From: Pseudomonadales bacterium
Lineage (GTDB): Bacteria; Pseudomonadota; Gammaproteobacteria; Pseudomonadales; Pseudohongiellaceae
Length of the DNA stretch: 64,000 nt
NCBI GenBank assembly: GCA_012103535.1
Contig: WLWQ01000001.1
Span: 1,432,280-1,496,279 of the forward strand
Direction: 5' to 3'
The position numbers and the translations under genes were made by a program. Under the pieces are notes generated by a model, which ran no database searches, was not told the DNA's origin, and saw nothing but the letters and a program-made list of their open reading frames with translations. This document shows, piece after piece, positions 1 to 8,467 of the stretch (the stretch's first letter is position 1; every line of letters begins with the position of its first letter).

Positions 1-200
1 CGCTCTGGATTAAACTCCAAATTTATTTCTCCACGATCAATTCGAGTTTGTAGTGTTGTAATTGCATCATGTAGTGATGCTGTACCGTAATTCATCACAG
101 GATATTCTCGCTCATAAGGCGAATCATCCTGTGCCACTACCGACACCGTGATGACTGCAACAAGCAGATAGGATAGTAATCTTGGAATATTTAAAGTCAC
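1..200 (-). CDS. Exported protein, N-terminal part only
   Basis: The gene runs off the left edge, so only about 66 codons are visible. A GTG at 198-200 is the first start after an in-frame TGA. An ATG 33 codons further in is possible but would remove the signal peptide. Residues 8-23 are hydrophobic and are followed by AQD, a plausible signal-peptidase site, so the product is probably exported. The mature start (around NYGTASLHDAITTLQ) reminds me of a family of secreted proteins that travels with cytochromes in environmental bacteria. That is recollection only and is not proven here. Confidence 0.55.
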   Translation of the reverse strand, partial: MTLNIPRLLSYLLVAVITVSVVAQDDSPYEREYPVMNYGTASLHDAITTLQTRIDRGEINLEFNPE

Positions 201-229
201 TTGATTAGCTCAAGATTCAAAGAAATCGA

Positions 230-757
230 TTACTGCTGCCAATTCACGTCGTCTTCATTGAATTCTCTTGTCCAGCTGGCAAACTCCAACATGATGCCGT
301 CGGGATCTCTAAAATAAACTGAACGAACGAATGTCGAATCCGTAATAGTCGGGCTTGCCTGATTGGGTGACTCATCGTGATTAACCACTTTTGTTACTTC
401 CACTCCAGCCTCTTCCAATCGCTGCTGATATTCTTCAATTTTTTCTTCGGGCACATCGAAAGCAATGTGGTTCATAGATGCATGGGCGGATACGATCGAT
501 CCTTTTCCTACCATTGCACCTGGATGAGTAATCCCGGGCTGACTATCTGGCGCATCAGGGAACCAGAAAAATGCCAGGGAATCCCCTTTGCCGATATCGA
601 AGAAGAAGTGTTGGCCCATGCCATTAGGCAATTCGATGGTTTTAGTGAGCGGCATTCCCAGGATTCCGGAATAAAAATCAACAGTGCGTTTCATGTCTTT
701 ACACACCAGCGCGAGGTGATTGACCCCACGAATATCGAACTTTTCATTATCAGACAT
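230..757 (-). CDS. VOC family protein (glyoxalase/extradiol-dioxygenase fold)
   Basis: A 175-residue protein with two babbab modules of the vicinal-oxygen-chelate superfamily. The first starts at VNHLAL (His14) and the second at MNHIAF (His97), and the second closes with RDPDGIMLEFA (Glu158). His14, His97 and Glu158 fit the usual metal ligands, so a metal-dependent lyase, isomerase or ring-cleavage-type reaction is likely; the substrate cannot be read from sequence. There is no signal peptide, so it should be cytoplasmic. The ATG is preceded by AGAGAGGTG, a good ribosome site. It is divergent from the mtfA-like gene. Family call is firm, function open. Confidence 0.88.
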   Translation of the reverse strand: MSDNEKFDIRGVNHLALVCKDMKRTVDFYSGILGMPLTKTIELPNGMGQHFFFDIGKGDSLAFFWFPDAPDSQPGITHPGAMVGKGSIVSAHASMNHIAFDVPEEKIEEYQQRLEEAGVEVTKVVNHDESPNQASPTITDSTFVRSVYFRDPDGIMLEFASWTREFNEDDVNWQQ

Positions 758-791
758 CGCACACCTCTCTAATCTGCTTTCTGTAGCATGA

Positions 792-822
792 TTGACTATT
801 CAGTTACAAAGTCAATACCTTC
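792..822 (+). repeat. Copy 1 of a promoter-like direct repeat
   Basis: This 31-base element matches 1754-1784 at 27 of 31 positions, and weaker similarity continues for about 20 bases downstream in both copies. Each contains TTGACW, a 17-base gap and an ATACYT hexamer, which could be a sigma-70 promoter. It lies upstream of the mtfA-like gene. Confidence 0.5.
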
Positions 823-912
823 GCTATCAATAATATTTCTTTGTTTAGTATCCACCAACGGGAAAGCCTTTTCTAATTCTTCTTTTGACTTTATCTGATA
901 CGCTAGAGGCAG

Positions 913-1743
913 ATGGACGCTCGCTCAATAGTTGCACTCCTATTCCTGCTATTCATTGTGATAGGCGCGATTTTCTATGTTGTGTATTGGCCCGGGATTA
1001 AACTTCGTCGCATTGAGCGGCAAGTATTTCCCGAACAGTGGTTAGCGACTCTACGGCGGCGATTACCCTTCTATGATGCCTTCCCCCAAGCACAAAAACA
1101 GCGCTTTCAAAATCTGATTAAACGCTTCCTTCATGAACATCGGTTCGTTGGTTGTGCCGGATTGGAAATTGACGATGAGATAAGAGTTACAGTTGCCGCA
1201 CAGGCCTGCCTGCTGATCCTGAATAAAAAGGGATATCATTTTCAGAAATTGCGATCGATATTGGTATACCCATCGACTTTTGTCGCCGTACGTGAAGTTC
1301 GCGATGATCTGGGCTTAGTGTCAACCAAGCACAGTGCCTTACTCGGTGAATCCTGGGATCTGGGAAAAGTAGTGCTGGCTTGGGATAACGTCGAGAAAAG
1401 TGTCTGCAATCTGCAGGATGGCCACAACGTTGTCCTGCATGAATTTGCTCATCAACTAGACAGCGAATCTGGAGCCGTTAATGGCGCACCGATATTGCAA
1501 ACGCGCGGCGCTTACAAAAGTTGGGCACAGGTCTTAAACCACGAATACGAAAAACTTAATTTGCGCAATGCGCACCATTATAAGAGCCTGCTAAATGAAT
1601 ACGGCGGCACTAATCCCGCAGAATTTTTTGCCGTTGCAACCGAAACCTTTTTTGAAAGACCTACTGAAATGGCCAATCATCACCAGGAGCTTTACCAAGA
1701 ACTCGCAAACTACTACCAGATTGATCCTTCAAAGTGGCAGTAA
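913..1743 (+). CDS. mtfA: MtfA-like zinc-dependent peptidase (M90 family)
   Basis: A 276-residue protein with one N-terminal membrane segment (residues 5-26) followed by a zinc-peptidase domain. The signature VLHEFAHQLD gives the HExxH site (His176, Glu177, His180), and NPAEFFAVATETFFERP further on is the conserved stretch expected to complete the metal site. In Escherichia coli, MtfA is a soluble aminopeptidase that binds the glucose repressor Mlc and so controls ptsG. The membrane anchor here is an addition found in many non-enteric homologues. No phosphotransferase gene is near, so the Mlc link is not supported locally. AGAGG lies just before the ATG. A 31-base imperfect repeat flanks the gene on both sides. 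Confidence 0.88.
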   Translation: MDARSIVALLFLLFIVIGAIFYVVYWPGIKLRRIERQVFPEQWLATLRRRLPFYDAFPQAQKQRFQNLIKRFLHEHRFVGCAGLEIDDEIRVTVAAQACLLILNKKGYHFQKLRSILVYPSTFVAVREVRDDLGLVSTKHSALLGESWDLGKVVLAWDNVEKSVCNLQDGHNVVLHEFAHQLDSESGAVNGAPILQTRGAYKSWAQVLNHEYEKLNLRNAHHYKSLLNEYGGTNPAEFFAVATETFFERPTEMANHHQELYQELANYYQIDPSKWQ

Positions 1744-1753
1744 GTTTGAACGG

Positions 1754-1784
1754 TTGACAATTCAGCTACAAAGCCAATACTTTC
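1754..1784 (+). repeat. Copy 2 of a promoter-like direct repeat
   Basis: Second copy of the element at 792-822. It holds TTGACA, 17 bases, then ATACTT, and sits 45 bases before the next start codon. Together the two copies bracket the mtfA-like gene. Confidence 0.5.
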
Positions 1785-1828
1785 AACCCTAATCTCATTT
1801 TTCTCTTAGCGTTCCCGCAGGAGGCATC

Positions 1829-2479
1829 ATGCCTAGACTCAAACAAGTTCCAAAGAATGAAGCTAATGAATACGTAGCCAAGTACTACCGGGCTCTCTTT
1901 GGTGATCGAGACCCAGTAGAGGAGCCTGGCACAGCCACCGGCACGCCTGGCAATTGGTGGACCGTTTTTGCGTTAGTGCCTTATATATTCGAACATGCCA
2001 CCAAGCATTTCGGCATGTTTGGTATGTTCGCCGATAAGAGCATCAGCGAATTGGATCCGCTTATTCGAGAGCTGGGGATCTTACGGGCAGGATATACACA
2101 GGGTAGTCAATTTGTCTTTTCACAACATTGCAAAGCGGCACGGCGATTTGGATTAAGCGATGCAAAAATCGCCGCCATTCCCCACTGGGAAGTAGCGGAT
2201 GAATTCGATGCAAAAGATCGAGCCATTTTAGCCTGGACTGACGCATTAATTCTGCAAGGAGGACGGGCGTCGGATGAGCTCTTTGAAGCTTTACACTCAC
2301 ATTTGTCCGACGAAGATATACTGGAACTTACCTACCACGTTATGGGTTACAACCTGCACGCGGTGTGTTGCAAGGCACTACGCCTCGAATACGATGATGT
2401 GCCAGAGCGCATTAAGGAAATACCCATACCTGATGATGGTAAAGTTGCAGATTGGGCAGGAGCTGCCTGGAAAGAATAA
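1829..2479 (+). CDS. Carboxymuconolactone decarboxylase-like (AhpD fold) protein
   Basis: A 216-residue protein with the helical CMD/AhpD fold. The diagnostic stretch is residues 80-115, where LRAGYTQGSQFVFSQH is followed by CKAARRFGLSD, the usual region around the proton-relay His and the small-residue helix. The AhpD-type CxxC redox pair is absent: only one Cys (after SQH) is present there. A peroxiredoxin-reductase role is therefore unlikely and a decarboxylase-like or unknown role is more likely. No signal peptide. AGGAGG at ideal spacing fixes the ATG. It follows mtfA after an 85-base gap that carries the second promoter-like repeat, so it may be transcribed separately. Confidence 0.82.
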   Translation: MPRLKQVPKNEANEYVAKYYRALFGDRDPVEEPGTATGTPGNWWTVFALVPYIFEHATKHFGMFGMFADKSISELDPLIRELGILRAGYTQGSQFVFSQHCKAARRFGLSDAKIAAIPHWEVADEFDAKDRAILAWTDALILQGGRASDELFEALHSHLSDEDILELTYHVMGYNLHAVCCKALRLEYDDVPERIKEIPIPDDGKVADWAGAAWKE

Positions 2480-2524
2480 TTTGCGAGCAACGACTATTGT
2501 TGCATTATCGTTCTGCTATTAGGA

Positions 2525-3355
2525 CTACTTATACTTATCCAATCCAACAAGCTGATTGTATTCTTGGAAAGTTAGCCGCTCAGCAGTAGCTAATTTTTCA
2601 TTGTCCTGACTTTTTATCGACGCGTAACTATTCTGTAAAGTTTTTGCCGCTGCAAGCAGAGCCGTGATTGGATGCAATATTAGTTGATAACCGAGATCGG
2701 CAAGATTCGAAACATTCAGCTCGGGCGTTTTCCCCTCCTCCACCATATTGGCTACCAGCACCGTTTCCGGAAATTCCTGTTTGATTGTTTGCAGTTCTTC
2801 TATGCTGGTTGGCGCCTCAATAAACAAGATATCTGCCCCAGCGTTCAGGAAGGCCTTACCCCGACGCAGCGCCTCATTCAGATCGTGAGTAGCGCGGCTG
2901 TCAGTACGCGCCATAATCATAAAATTTTCAGAGTTTCTTGATCGAACGGCCATCGCAATCTTTGCTGCTGCCTCGTCAAGATCAACTACTTCCTTATTGT
3001 CCATGTGTCCGCAACGTTTGGGGCTTACCTGGTCCTCCAACTGGATGCACTGGGCACCAGCTTTCTCATAAGCATTAACCAGAAGCGCAACTTGTTGCTC
3101 ATCGCCGTAGCCGTTGTCACCATCGGCAATAACAGGTGTAGAACCAGCCGCCTCAACCACCTGCTTCACCCTCTCGATCATTTCGGGTGCTGTCACCAGA
3201 CCTATGTCTGGTTTTCCTAGCAAGCTGCCCGCCACGCCAAATCCGGAAAGGTAGATCGCTTTAAAACCAGACTGGGAAGCAATTAACGCAGACAGAGCAT
3301 CATAGGCACCCGGTGCTACTACCGTGTCTCCAGAAAGTAAAAGATCTTTTAGCAT
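2525..3355 (-). CDS. Isocitrate lyase / PEP mutase family enzyme
   Basis: A 276-residue TIM-barrel protein of the PEP mutase/methylisocitrate lyase superfamily. Visible landmarks in order are YLSGFG (residues 35-40), the metal loop ADGDNGYGD (Asp78, Asp80), IQLEDQ (Glu107, Asp108) and the catalytic KRCGHMD loop with Cys115. The Cys in that loop is typical of C-C lyases (2-methylisocitrate lyase, oxaloacetate hydrolase/decarboxylase, carboxyphosphonoenolpyruvate mutase) rather than PEP phosphonomutase itself. No prpC, prpD or phosphonate genes are nearby, so the substrate is open. Cytoplasmic. It is convergent with the CMD-like gene and ends in TAG. Confidence 0.85.
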   Translation of the reverse strand: MLKDLLLSGDTVVAPGAYDALSALIASQSGFKAIYLSGFGVAGSLLGKPDIGLVTAPEMIERVKQVVEAAGSTPVIADGDNGYGDEQQVALLVNAYEKAGAQCIQLEDQVSPKRCGHMDNKEVVDLDEAAAKIAMAVRSRNSENFMIMARTDSRATHDLNEALRRGKAFLNAGADILFIEAPTSIEELQTIKQEFPETVLVANMVEEGKTPELNVSNLADLGYQLILHPITALLAAAKTLQNSYASIKSQDNEKLATAERLTFQEYNQLVGLDKYK

Positions 3356-3515
3356 AGCCTGTACTTAATGCTTTTTTGCAATTCAGGGTTTGAAGTTTTG
3401 TGCCGGAAAGAGAGACTATCAAAATCTCAGAACAAAGGGGATGGCAAGTCTCGAATTGAAGTCGACAGTCAGCGACTGAGTGGTTAGCATCTGTCCCCTA
3501 CCTAGGAGAAAACCT

Positions 3516-4628
3516 ATGAAGTACCTGATTAAGAATATACTGATCACCTGCGTAATTGGCTTTACTGGACATGCGCTAGCTCAAGATAGCTTGCCTGATC
3601 TATCTAATCTGGAAAGTGGTTGGAATGCAATTGCAACTGATGGTGTTTGCTCGGCCGGCACGCCTTATCAGTTCTACGCAAAACCTTCCGCTGATAATAC
3701 AGAACTGCTGGTTTTCTTTAATGGTGGTGGCGCCTGTTGGTTTGGTGAAGCCTGCGATCTTACTGCACAACCCAATGTTCATTCGCCATTTGCAGATATG
3801 GATGCCAACAATCCGGCCATGGCCCGAGGCATTTTTGATTTCGAGAATCCCGAAAATCCGTTCGGAAATTATGCGATGGTAGTGGCACCTTATTGTAATG
3901 GTGACGTTCACATCGGCGGTGGCGAAAAAGAATACACCTACCAAAACACCGAAGGAGACGATGTTCAGGTAACCGCCTATCACAACGGCTTCACCAATAG
4001 TGATGCCATATTGGATTGGGTTTACGAAAACTTTTCCGCACCGAGTCGTGTCGTCGTCAGTGGCAGCAGCGCCGGCGCAATTGGCGGTTCGTTTTATGCT
4101 GGATTAGTAGCAGAGCATTACGAAGAGACCCCGGTAGTGTTGATCGCCGATGCGGCTGGTGGTTATGGCACACCACTACTTTATCGAACGTTTGAAGCAT
4201 GGGACGTTGCCAGTATTTTGCCAGACTGGCCTGAATACGAAGGTGAAACAAATCAATCCTTAACTTTTGAAGATTTTTACATCGCCAGCGCCAACCACAA
4301 TGACAATTTGACCATTGCCCAATACAACACCGCTGAAGATCAGGTTCAATACAACTTCACCTATTTGATTGGTGACCCCCAAGGTAGCTTTACGCTTCCA
4401 CAGCGATTGCTTAATAACTACTTGATCATAGAGAACAATACCGATCAATTTGCACACTACACCGCGGGTGGAAATACTCACACGATTATGGGTTCGCCTA
4501 TCTTCTATCAATATGAAGTGGAAGGCGTGCGCTATGTAGATTGGGTAAAAGACTTAATTAATGGTCATCCGGTTAAAGACATAAGCTGCGTTAATGAAGC
4601 GCATGGCTGCACTGACGCTCCTGAATAA
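3516..4628 (+). CDS. Secreted pectin-acetylesterase-like hydrolase
   Basis: A 371-residue exported esterase. I chose the ATG at 3516 because AGGAGAAA precedes it and a clean signal peptide follows (residues 1-22, ending HALAQ). A GTG at 3480 is open but has no ribosome site. The mature protein shows the family's FFNGGGACWFGEACD stretch (oxyanion loop and Cys pair) and the nucleophile elbow GSSAG with Ser185. Plant pectin acetylesterases and the bacterial vtpJ-type proteins share this fold and remove acetyl groups from polysaccharides; the real substrate is unknown. It is followed after 24 bases by the DUF1330 gene and is probably co-transcribed with it. Confidence 0.82.
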   Translation: MKYLIKNILITCVIGFTGHALAQDSLPDLSNLESGWNAIATDGVCSAGTPYQFYAKPSADNTELLVFFNGGGACWFGEACDLTAQPNVHSPFADMDANNPAMARGIFDFENPENPFGNYAMVVAPYCNGDVHIGGGEKEYTYQNTEGDDVQVTAYHNGFTNSDAILDWVYENFSAPSRVVVSGSSAGAIGGSFYAGLVAEHYEETPVVLIADAAGGYGTPLLYRTFEAWDVASILPDWPEYEGETNQSLTFEDFYIASANHNDNLTIAQYNTAEDQVQYNFTYLIGDPQGSFTLPQRLLNNYLIIENNTDQFAHYTAGGNTHTIMGSPIFYQYEVEGVRYVDWVKDLINGHPVKDISCVNEAHGCTDAPE

Positions 4629-4652
4629 AATCAACGCATCGAAGGATTTACA

Positions 4653-5129
4653 ATGTCTAAAAATGAAAAGAAACTCAACAGAAGAAGCTTTATTGGCAAA
4701 GCTGGCGCATCAACAGCAGGCTTAGCTGCACTAACTGGCATCTCAACCAACGCTAACGCCCATATGGTTGAAATCAATGCTATGGGTCCAACTCCCAAGC
4801 AAGTGCAGGAGTTTCTGGCGCTTCCAGAACAACCGGTTGTAATGGTAAATCTCTTAAAATTTAAATCAGACGGTGGCGCTGAAGAATACGCCAAGTACGG
4901 CGCAGCGATACAACCAATACTGGAAAGCATTGGCGCAAGGATAATTTTTAGCAGCACTACTGCGAGTTGCTTAATAGGCAATGGTGATTGGGATTCGATT
5001 GCGCTGGTTGAATATCCCCGTCCGGCTGCACTAATACAAATGTCCGCCTCGCCGGAATATGCTGCTATTGCAGGATTTCGCAATGCTGGACTGGCGGGCC
5101 AAGTGAATTATGCGGTTTGGCAAGGGTGA
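4653..5129 (+). CDS. Tat-exported DUF1330-like protein
   Basis: A 158-residue protein with a twin-arginine leader: NRRSFIGKAG, then a hydrophobic stretch and a cleavage region near NANAH (residues about 9-36). The mature part (VVMVNLLKFKSDGGAEEYAKYG and later DWDSIALVEYP) matches DUF1330, a small dimeric alpha+beta-barrel domain related to Dabb and NIPSNAP proteins. Such domains usually bind or modify small molecules. Most DUF1330 proteins are cytoplasmic, so a Tat leader is unusual and hints at a folded, possibly ligand-loaded export substrate. It sits 24 bases after the esterase gene on the same strand. Function unknown. Confidence 0.75.
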   Translation: MSKNEKKLNRRSFIGKAGASTAGLAALTGISTNANAHMVEINAMGPTPKQVQEFLALPEQPVVMVNLLKFKSDGGAEEYAKYGAAIQPILESIGARIIFSSTTASCLIGNGDWDSIALVEYPRPAALIQMSASPEYAAIAGFRNAGLAGQVNYAVWQG

Positions 5130-5194
5130 AATAAGCTTATGCAGGACGCGAGCACCACGACTAACAGCGCATAGTTGCTGCCACAAGTTATTGA

Positions 5195-5992
5195 TCAGTT
5201 TTGTTTGAAGAGTCTCAACTCTTGCTTTTTATTCTTGATTTCTTCGCTCATGAGTTCACGATTTTTCTCAAGCTCTCGTTGAGTTTGCTTTCGTACTTCA
5301 ACTTCTTGTCGCAAGCCACGATTTAGGTCTTCCAGCATCTCATGTTCTTGCTTTAGTGATTTAATTAAATCTTTCTTCTGATAGATCAAAGTTAATGACT
5401 CTCTAAATGTGTTGTGCAATCTGAATGAGGACAATACAAGCAATCCGTAGAACACGACAAACACGAAAGACTTCGCCATGTTTTCCATGGAATACACAGT
5501 AAGAAAGTAAGAAATTATCATTAATACACAAGGAAGAAGATACAAACACAATGCCCACTTCACCATTGACAGTAATGGCAGTGCCGCCGCCATAACACCC
5601 AGCAATATCATCATGCTGAATAAATCTGATTCCAAGTCGCTAAACGGCAGTACGAAATAACCGATACTGGCCCAAGAGCAACCAAGTACAAATGTTGCAA
5701 TCAAATAGTAGTTGGCCCAGCGCGGCATCTCTATCACAGGCGGCTTAGTTTTGTGGAAGGCGAAAACTATCAACATACGCAGAAATGCCGCCACCAGCAT
5801 TACAACACCCCAACTAATGTAGGGTAATTGAGTATCTTCCTGGATAAGGAGAATAGGACCGAGCAGGACTACCCCAAGCAATGTCGCGGCATTAGCAATG
5901 GGTGCATTTAGATAAAGAGAGCGCACCTGGTCGGCAGTGACTTCCGCGGCGTGTTCTTCTAATTTTATTTCGCCAGCTTCAAAAGAAGACAT
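5195..5992 (-). CDS. Orphan six-TM sensor module with coiled-coil tail
   Basis: A 265-residue protein with six predicted membrane helices (about 31-50, 57-79, 94-116, 123-143, 146-166, 173-191) and then a charged coiled coil (203-262) that ends at the stop codon. This is the architecture that normally precedes PAS, HisKA or GGDEF domains in sensor kinases and cyclases, yet no output domain follows, and the 65 bases after the stop hold no remnant of one. It is either a truncated sensor or a stand-alone input subunit. It sits directly downstream of a hybrid kinase gene on the same strand (142-base gap), which would suit an accessory role. No family name can be given safely. Confidence 0.7.
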   Translation of the reverse strand: MSSFEAGEIKLEEHAAEVTADQVRSLYLNAPIANAATLLGVVLLGPILLIQEDTQLPYISWGVVMLVAAFLRMLIVFAFHKTKPPVIEMPRWANYYLIATFVLGCSWASIGYFVLPFSDLESDLFSMMILLGVMAAALPLLSMVKWALCLYLLPCVLMIISYFLTVYSMENMAKSFVFVVFYGLLVLSSFRLHNTFRESLTLIYQKKDLIKSLKQEHEMLEDLNRGLRQEVEVRKQTQRELEKNRELMSEEIKNKKQELRLFKQN

Positions 5993-6134
5993 TAAGCATT
6001 CCAGAAACCACTAGTAGGTGCACGCAGGAAAGGCGCGAACTCGTCTAATTATAGTTTTGGATTGAATCTTCGCTACATAAATCAGCACAGCTGCGAGCAA
6101 GTTCAACCCAGAAAGCATTGAAACTAAGGGAATA

Positions 6135-8285
6135 CTACAGGTTTTTTGGCAAAAGGCTTGGTTTTTCGGTAGATACGCCGTCAGCCAAGTGAGAATTCTC
6201 TACTCGCTGTAAGACGCTCTTAAGTTCGTTCAGGCGAATCGGCTTCGCCAAAAAATCATCCATACCTGCTTTTTTGCAATTTTCGCGGTCTTTTTCATAG
6301 GCATTTGCGGTTAGTGCAATGATGTAGGGCTGATTAATTGGGAGGCGCCTAATTTTTTCGGTGGCAGTAAGACCGTCCATTTCAGGCATTTGCAAATCCA
6401 TAAACACAATATCAAAATTCCCAACATTGACCTGAACCAGTGCCTCTAATCCATTCACTGCAACTTCGTGATGGTAACCGAGACGATCGAGCATAGAACA
6501 AGCAACCTTTATGTTTACAGGATTGTCTTCTGCCAGAAGTACGCGCAGATTGGAGCTATCTAGATCTGGATTATCAACATTGCTCTCTTCTGACACCTCA
6601 TCGCTATTTGACTCATTTTCAGAAATTGCATCAGTCACGACTTTATGCAGCATCGAAGGTCGTGCTGGATTAATCAAAACAGTCGTATTGCCTTCTCGAG
6701 AATTGTTCTTTCGATTGGTTGAGAGCAAGACAATGGTAGGACGTCTAGCACCATACAAAGCTTCAATCTTGTCACTCAAAGCTCGCACACTGTAAGATGT
6801 GACATTCAGGTCAATAAATAGAAGATCAGGAAGCGAATCTGGATCGTCTACTGTATTGAGCCAATCAAGCAGACTATTGTCGTCCACCATGGAGAAAGCC
6901 TGCAATCCCCAAAACCGAAAATAGCTTAAGTAAATGGAACGTTTCGATTCACTCTGCGACACGACAGCAGCTTTGTAATTCTTGAGTGAGTCTTTTTTCA
7001 TCCATTCTTGGGCTGGCGCTATTACGGGAACAACAGGGATAAAGAAAGTAAACGTAGTGCCCGATCCTAGCGTACTATCAACTTCAATTGATCCGCCCAT
7101 AGCTTCCAGGAGCTTTTTACAAATTGCCAAACCCAAACCACTACCGCCATAGCGACGTGTACTACTGGCATCACCTTGAGCAAATTCTTCAAATATATTC
7201 TCCAGTTGACCTTGTGTGATCCCAATACCAGTGTCAGATATGCAACATGTCAGCTGAGCCTCATTGGATTCGGAAGTTTGTAGATCCACTTGCAGCTTGA
7301 TCTCACCTGATTCGGTAAACTTAATCGCATTGTTGAGCAGGTTTACAATGATTTGTTTTAACTTGTTGGCATCACAAGATACGAGACTGAAGGCATTGGG
7401 ATTCACATCTAGAACTAAGTCGAGCTCTTTTTGCTGAGCAAACGGGAGCAGCATGTCGATACATTGAGAAGTCGTTAGTTCAATATCGGTATCGATTGCG
7501 GCGATGTTAATACCGGTTACATCTATTTTAGAAAAATCCAGGATGTCATTGACCAATGACAAGAGTAGTTCGCTGCTCTCTCGAACCGTGTCAATCATTG
7601 CCTTTTGTTCATCGTTGAGTTCAGTACTCTCCAATAAACTTGTAGTTCCTATTATGCCATTAAGCGGTGTTCTTACTTCGTGACTCATGTTGGCCATGAA
7701 TTGGCTGCGTGACATAGCGGCATTTTCTGCTTCAGTTCTTGATTCAACTAGTTTTTGTTCATTTTCTTGCAAGCTATCTCGGTCCTTTATCCACTTTGAT
7801 GTGACGAGATTGTTGGTTAATAGACAGAAGGGAAATAAAATTAACAAGAACATCCTGGAAACACTTACTTCCGGGGCAAACCACAAACCAAATGCAACAA
7901 TGGCTAACATTCCTATGGCATAGATTCTATTGAAAAAAACATTTGTAATTAATACTTGTGAGATAAAGACGACGACGAGTAGTCCGATCGCCGCTTCCGG
8001 CTGGAATGCGTATTGCCAAACTAGAGCCAGAACCCAGCAATTAACAATGTAGAGCAAGAAGGCTGACCACTTGTCGAACTGGAGTTGGGTAGTCACGTAT
8101 TGCATACCAACGCCATAGGTCAAGACAGATGCAACTACGATTACTCTTAGAATGACGAACAAAGTTGATTCTGGATATTCGAAATATCGTACTATGCCAG
8201 TACCGACAATAACGACCGTTGCGACCCAGGATAATATTTTGGCTATTTTCTGGTGGTCAGAATCTATCGGCTGATCAATGAGCAT
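6135..8285 (-). CDS. Hybrid sensor histidine kinase with two receiver-like domains
   Basis: A 716-residue inner-membrane hybrid kinase. Six hydrophobic helices fill residues 17-161, a short linker follows, then the HisKA box (FMANMSHEVRTPLNG, His202) and HATPase_c with the N box (NLLNNAIKF), G1 (DTGIGI, Asp351) and G2 (GSGLGLAI). Residues 436-552 look like a degenerate receiver in which the phospho-acceptor is not convincing. A canonical receiver follows (LLAEDNPVN, Asp630 in FMDLQMPEMDG, Lys in LAKPI). The layout suits a phosphorelay, but no HPt or partner regulator is near. The input domain has no extracytoplasmic loop of size, so the signal may be within the membrane. Confidence 0.92.
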   Translation of the reverse strand: MLIDQPIDSDHQKIAKILSWVATVVIVGTGIVRYFEYPESTLFVILRVIVVASVLTYGVGMQYVTTQLQFDKWSAFLLYIVNCWVLALVWQYAFQPEAAIGLLVVVFISQVLITNVFFNRIYAIGMLAIVAFGLWFAPEVSVSRMFLLILFPFCLLTNNLVTSKWIKDRDSLQENEQKLVESRTEAENAAMSRSQFMANMSHEVRTPLNGIIGTTSLLESTELNDEQKAMIDTVRESSELLLSLVNDILDFSKIDVTGINIAAIDTDIELTTSQCIDMLLPFAQQKELDLVLDVNPNAFSLVSCDANKLKQIIVNLLNNAIKFTESGEIKLQVDLQTSESNEAQLTCCISDTGIGITQGQLENIFEEFAQGDASSTRRYGGSGLGLAICKKLLEAMGGSIEVDSTLGSGTTFTFFIPVVPVIAPAQEWMKKDSLKNYKAAVVSQSESKRSIYLSYFRFWGLQAFSMVDDNSLLDWLNTVDDPDSLPDLLFIDLNVTSYSVRALSDKIEALYGARRPTIVLLSTNRKNNSREGNTTVLINPARPSMLHKVVTDAISENESNSDEVSEESNVDNPDLDSSNLRVLLAEDNPVNIKVACSMLDRLGYHHEVAVNGLEALVQVNVGNFDIVFMDLQMPEMDGLTATEKIRRLPINQPYIIALTANAYEKDRENCKKAGMDDFLAKPIRLNELKSVLQRVENSHLADGVSTEKPSLLPKNL

Positions 8286-8467
8286 GGAGTGCCAAGGAAG
8301 ATATAGTTGCTACTTTAGTATAGATGAATTAGTCGACTTTTTTGAGTTTTGTGTATAGCAGCTATTTGACTCAAATTCTGCTGAATTCGATCTATTGGCA
8401 GAAATAACAGATGATCTTGGGTCCCACCAATTTGACCTGTTTTAATGCCAGAAAAAAGTAGTGATAA

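Noticed and set aside
377..772. 131-codon plus-strand frame over the VOC gene
   Set aside because: It lies opposite a conserved family gene with a good ribosome site and has no motif of its own.
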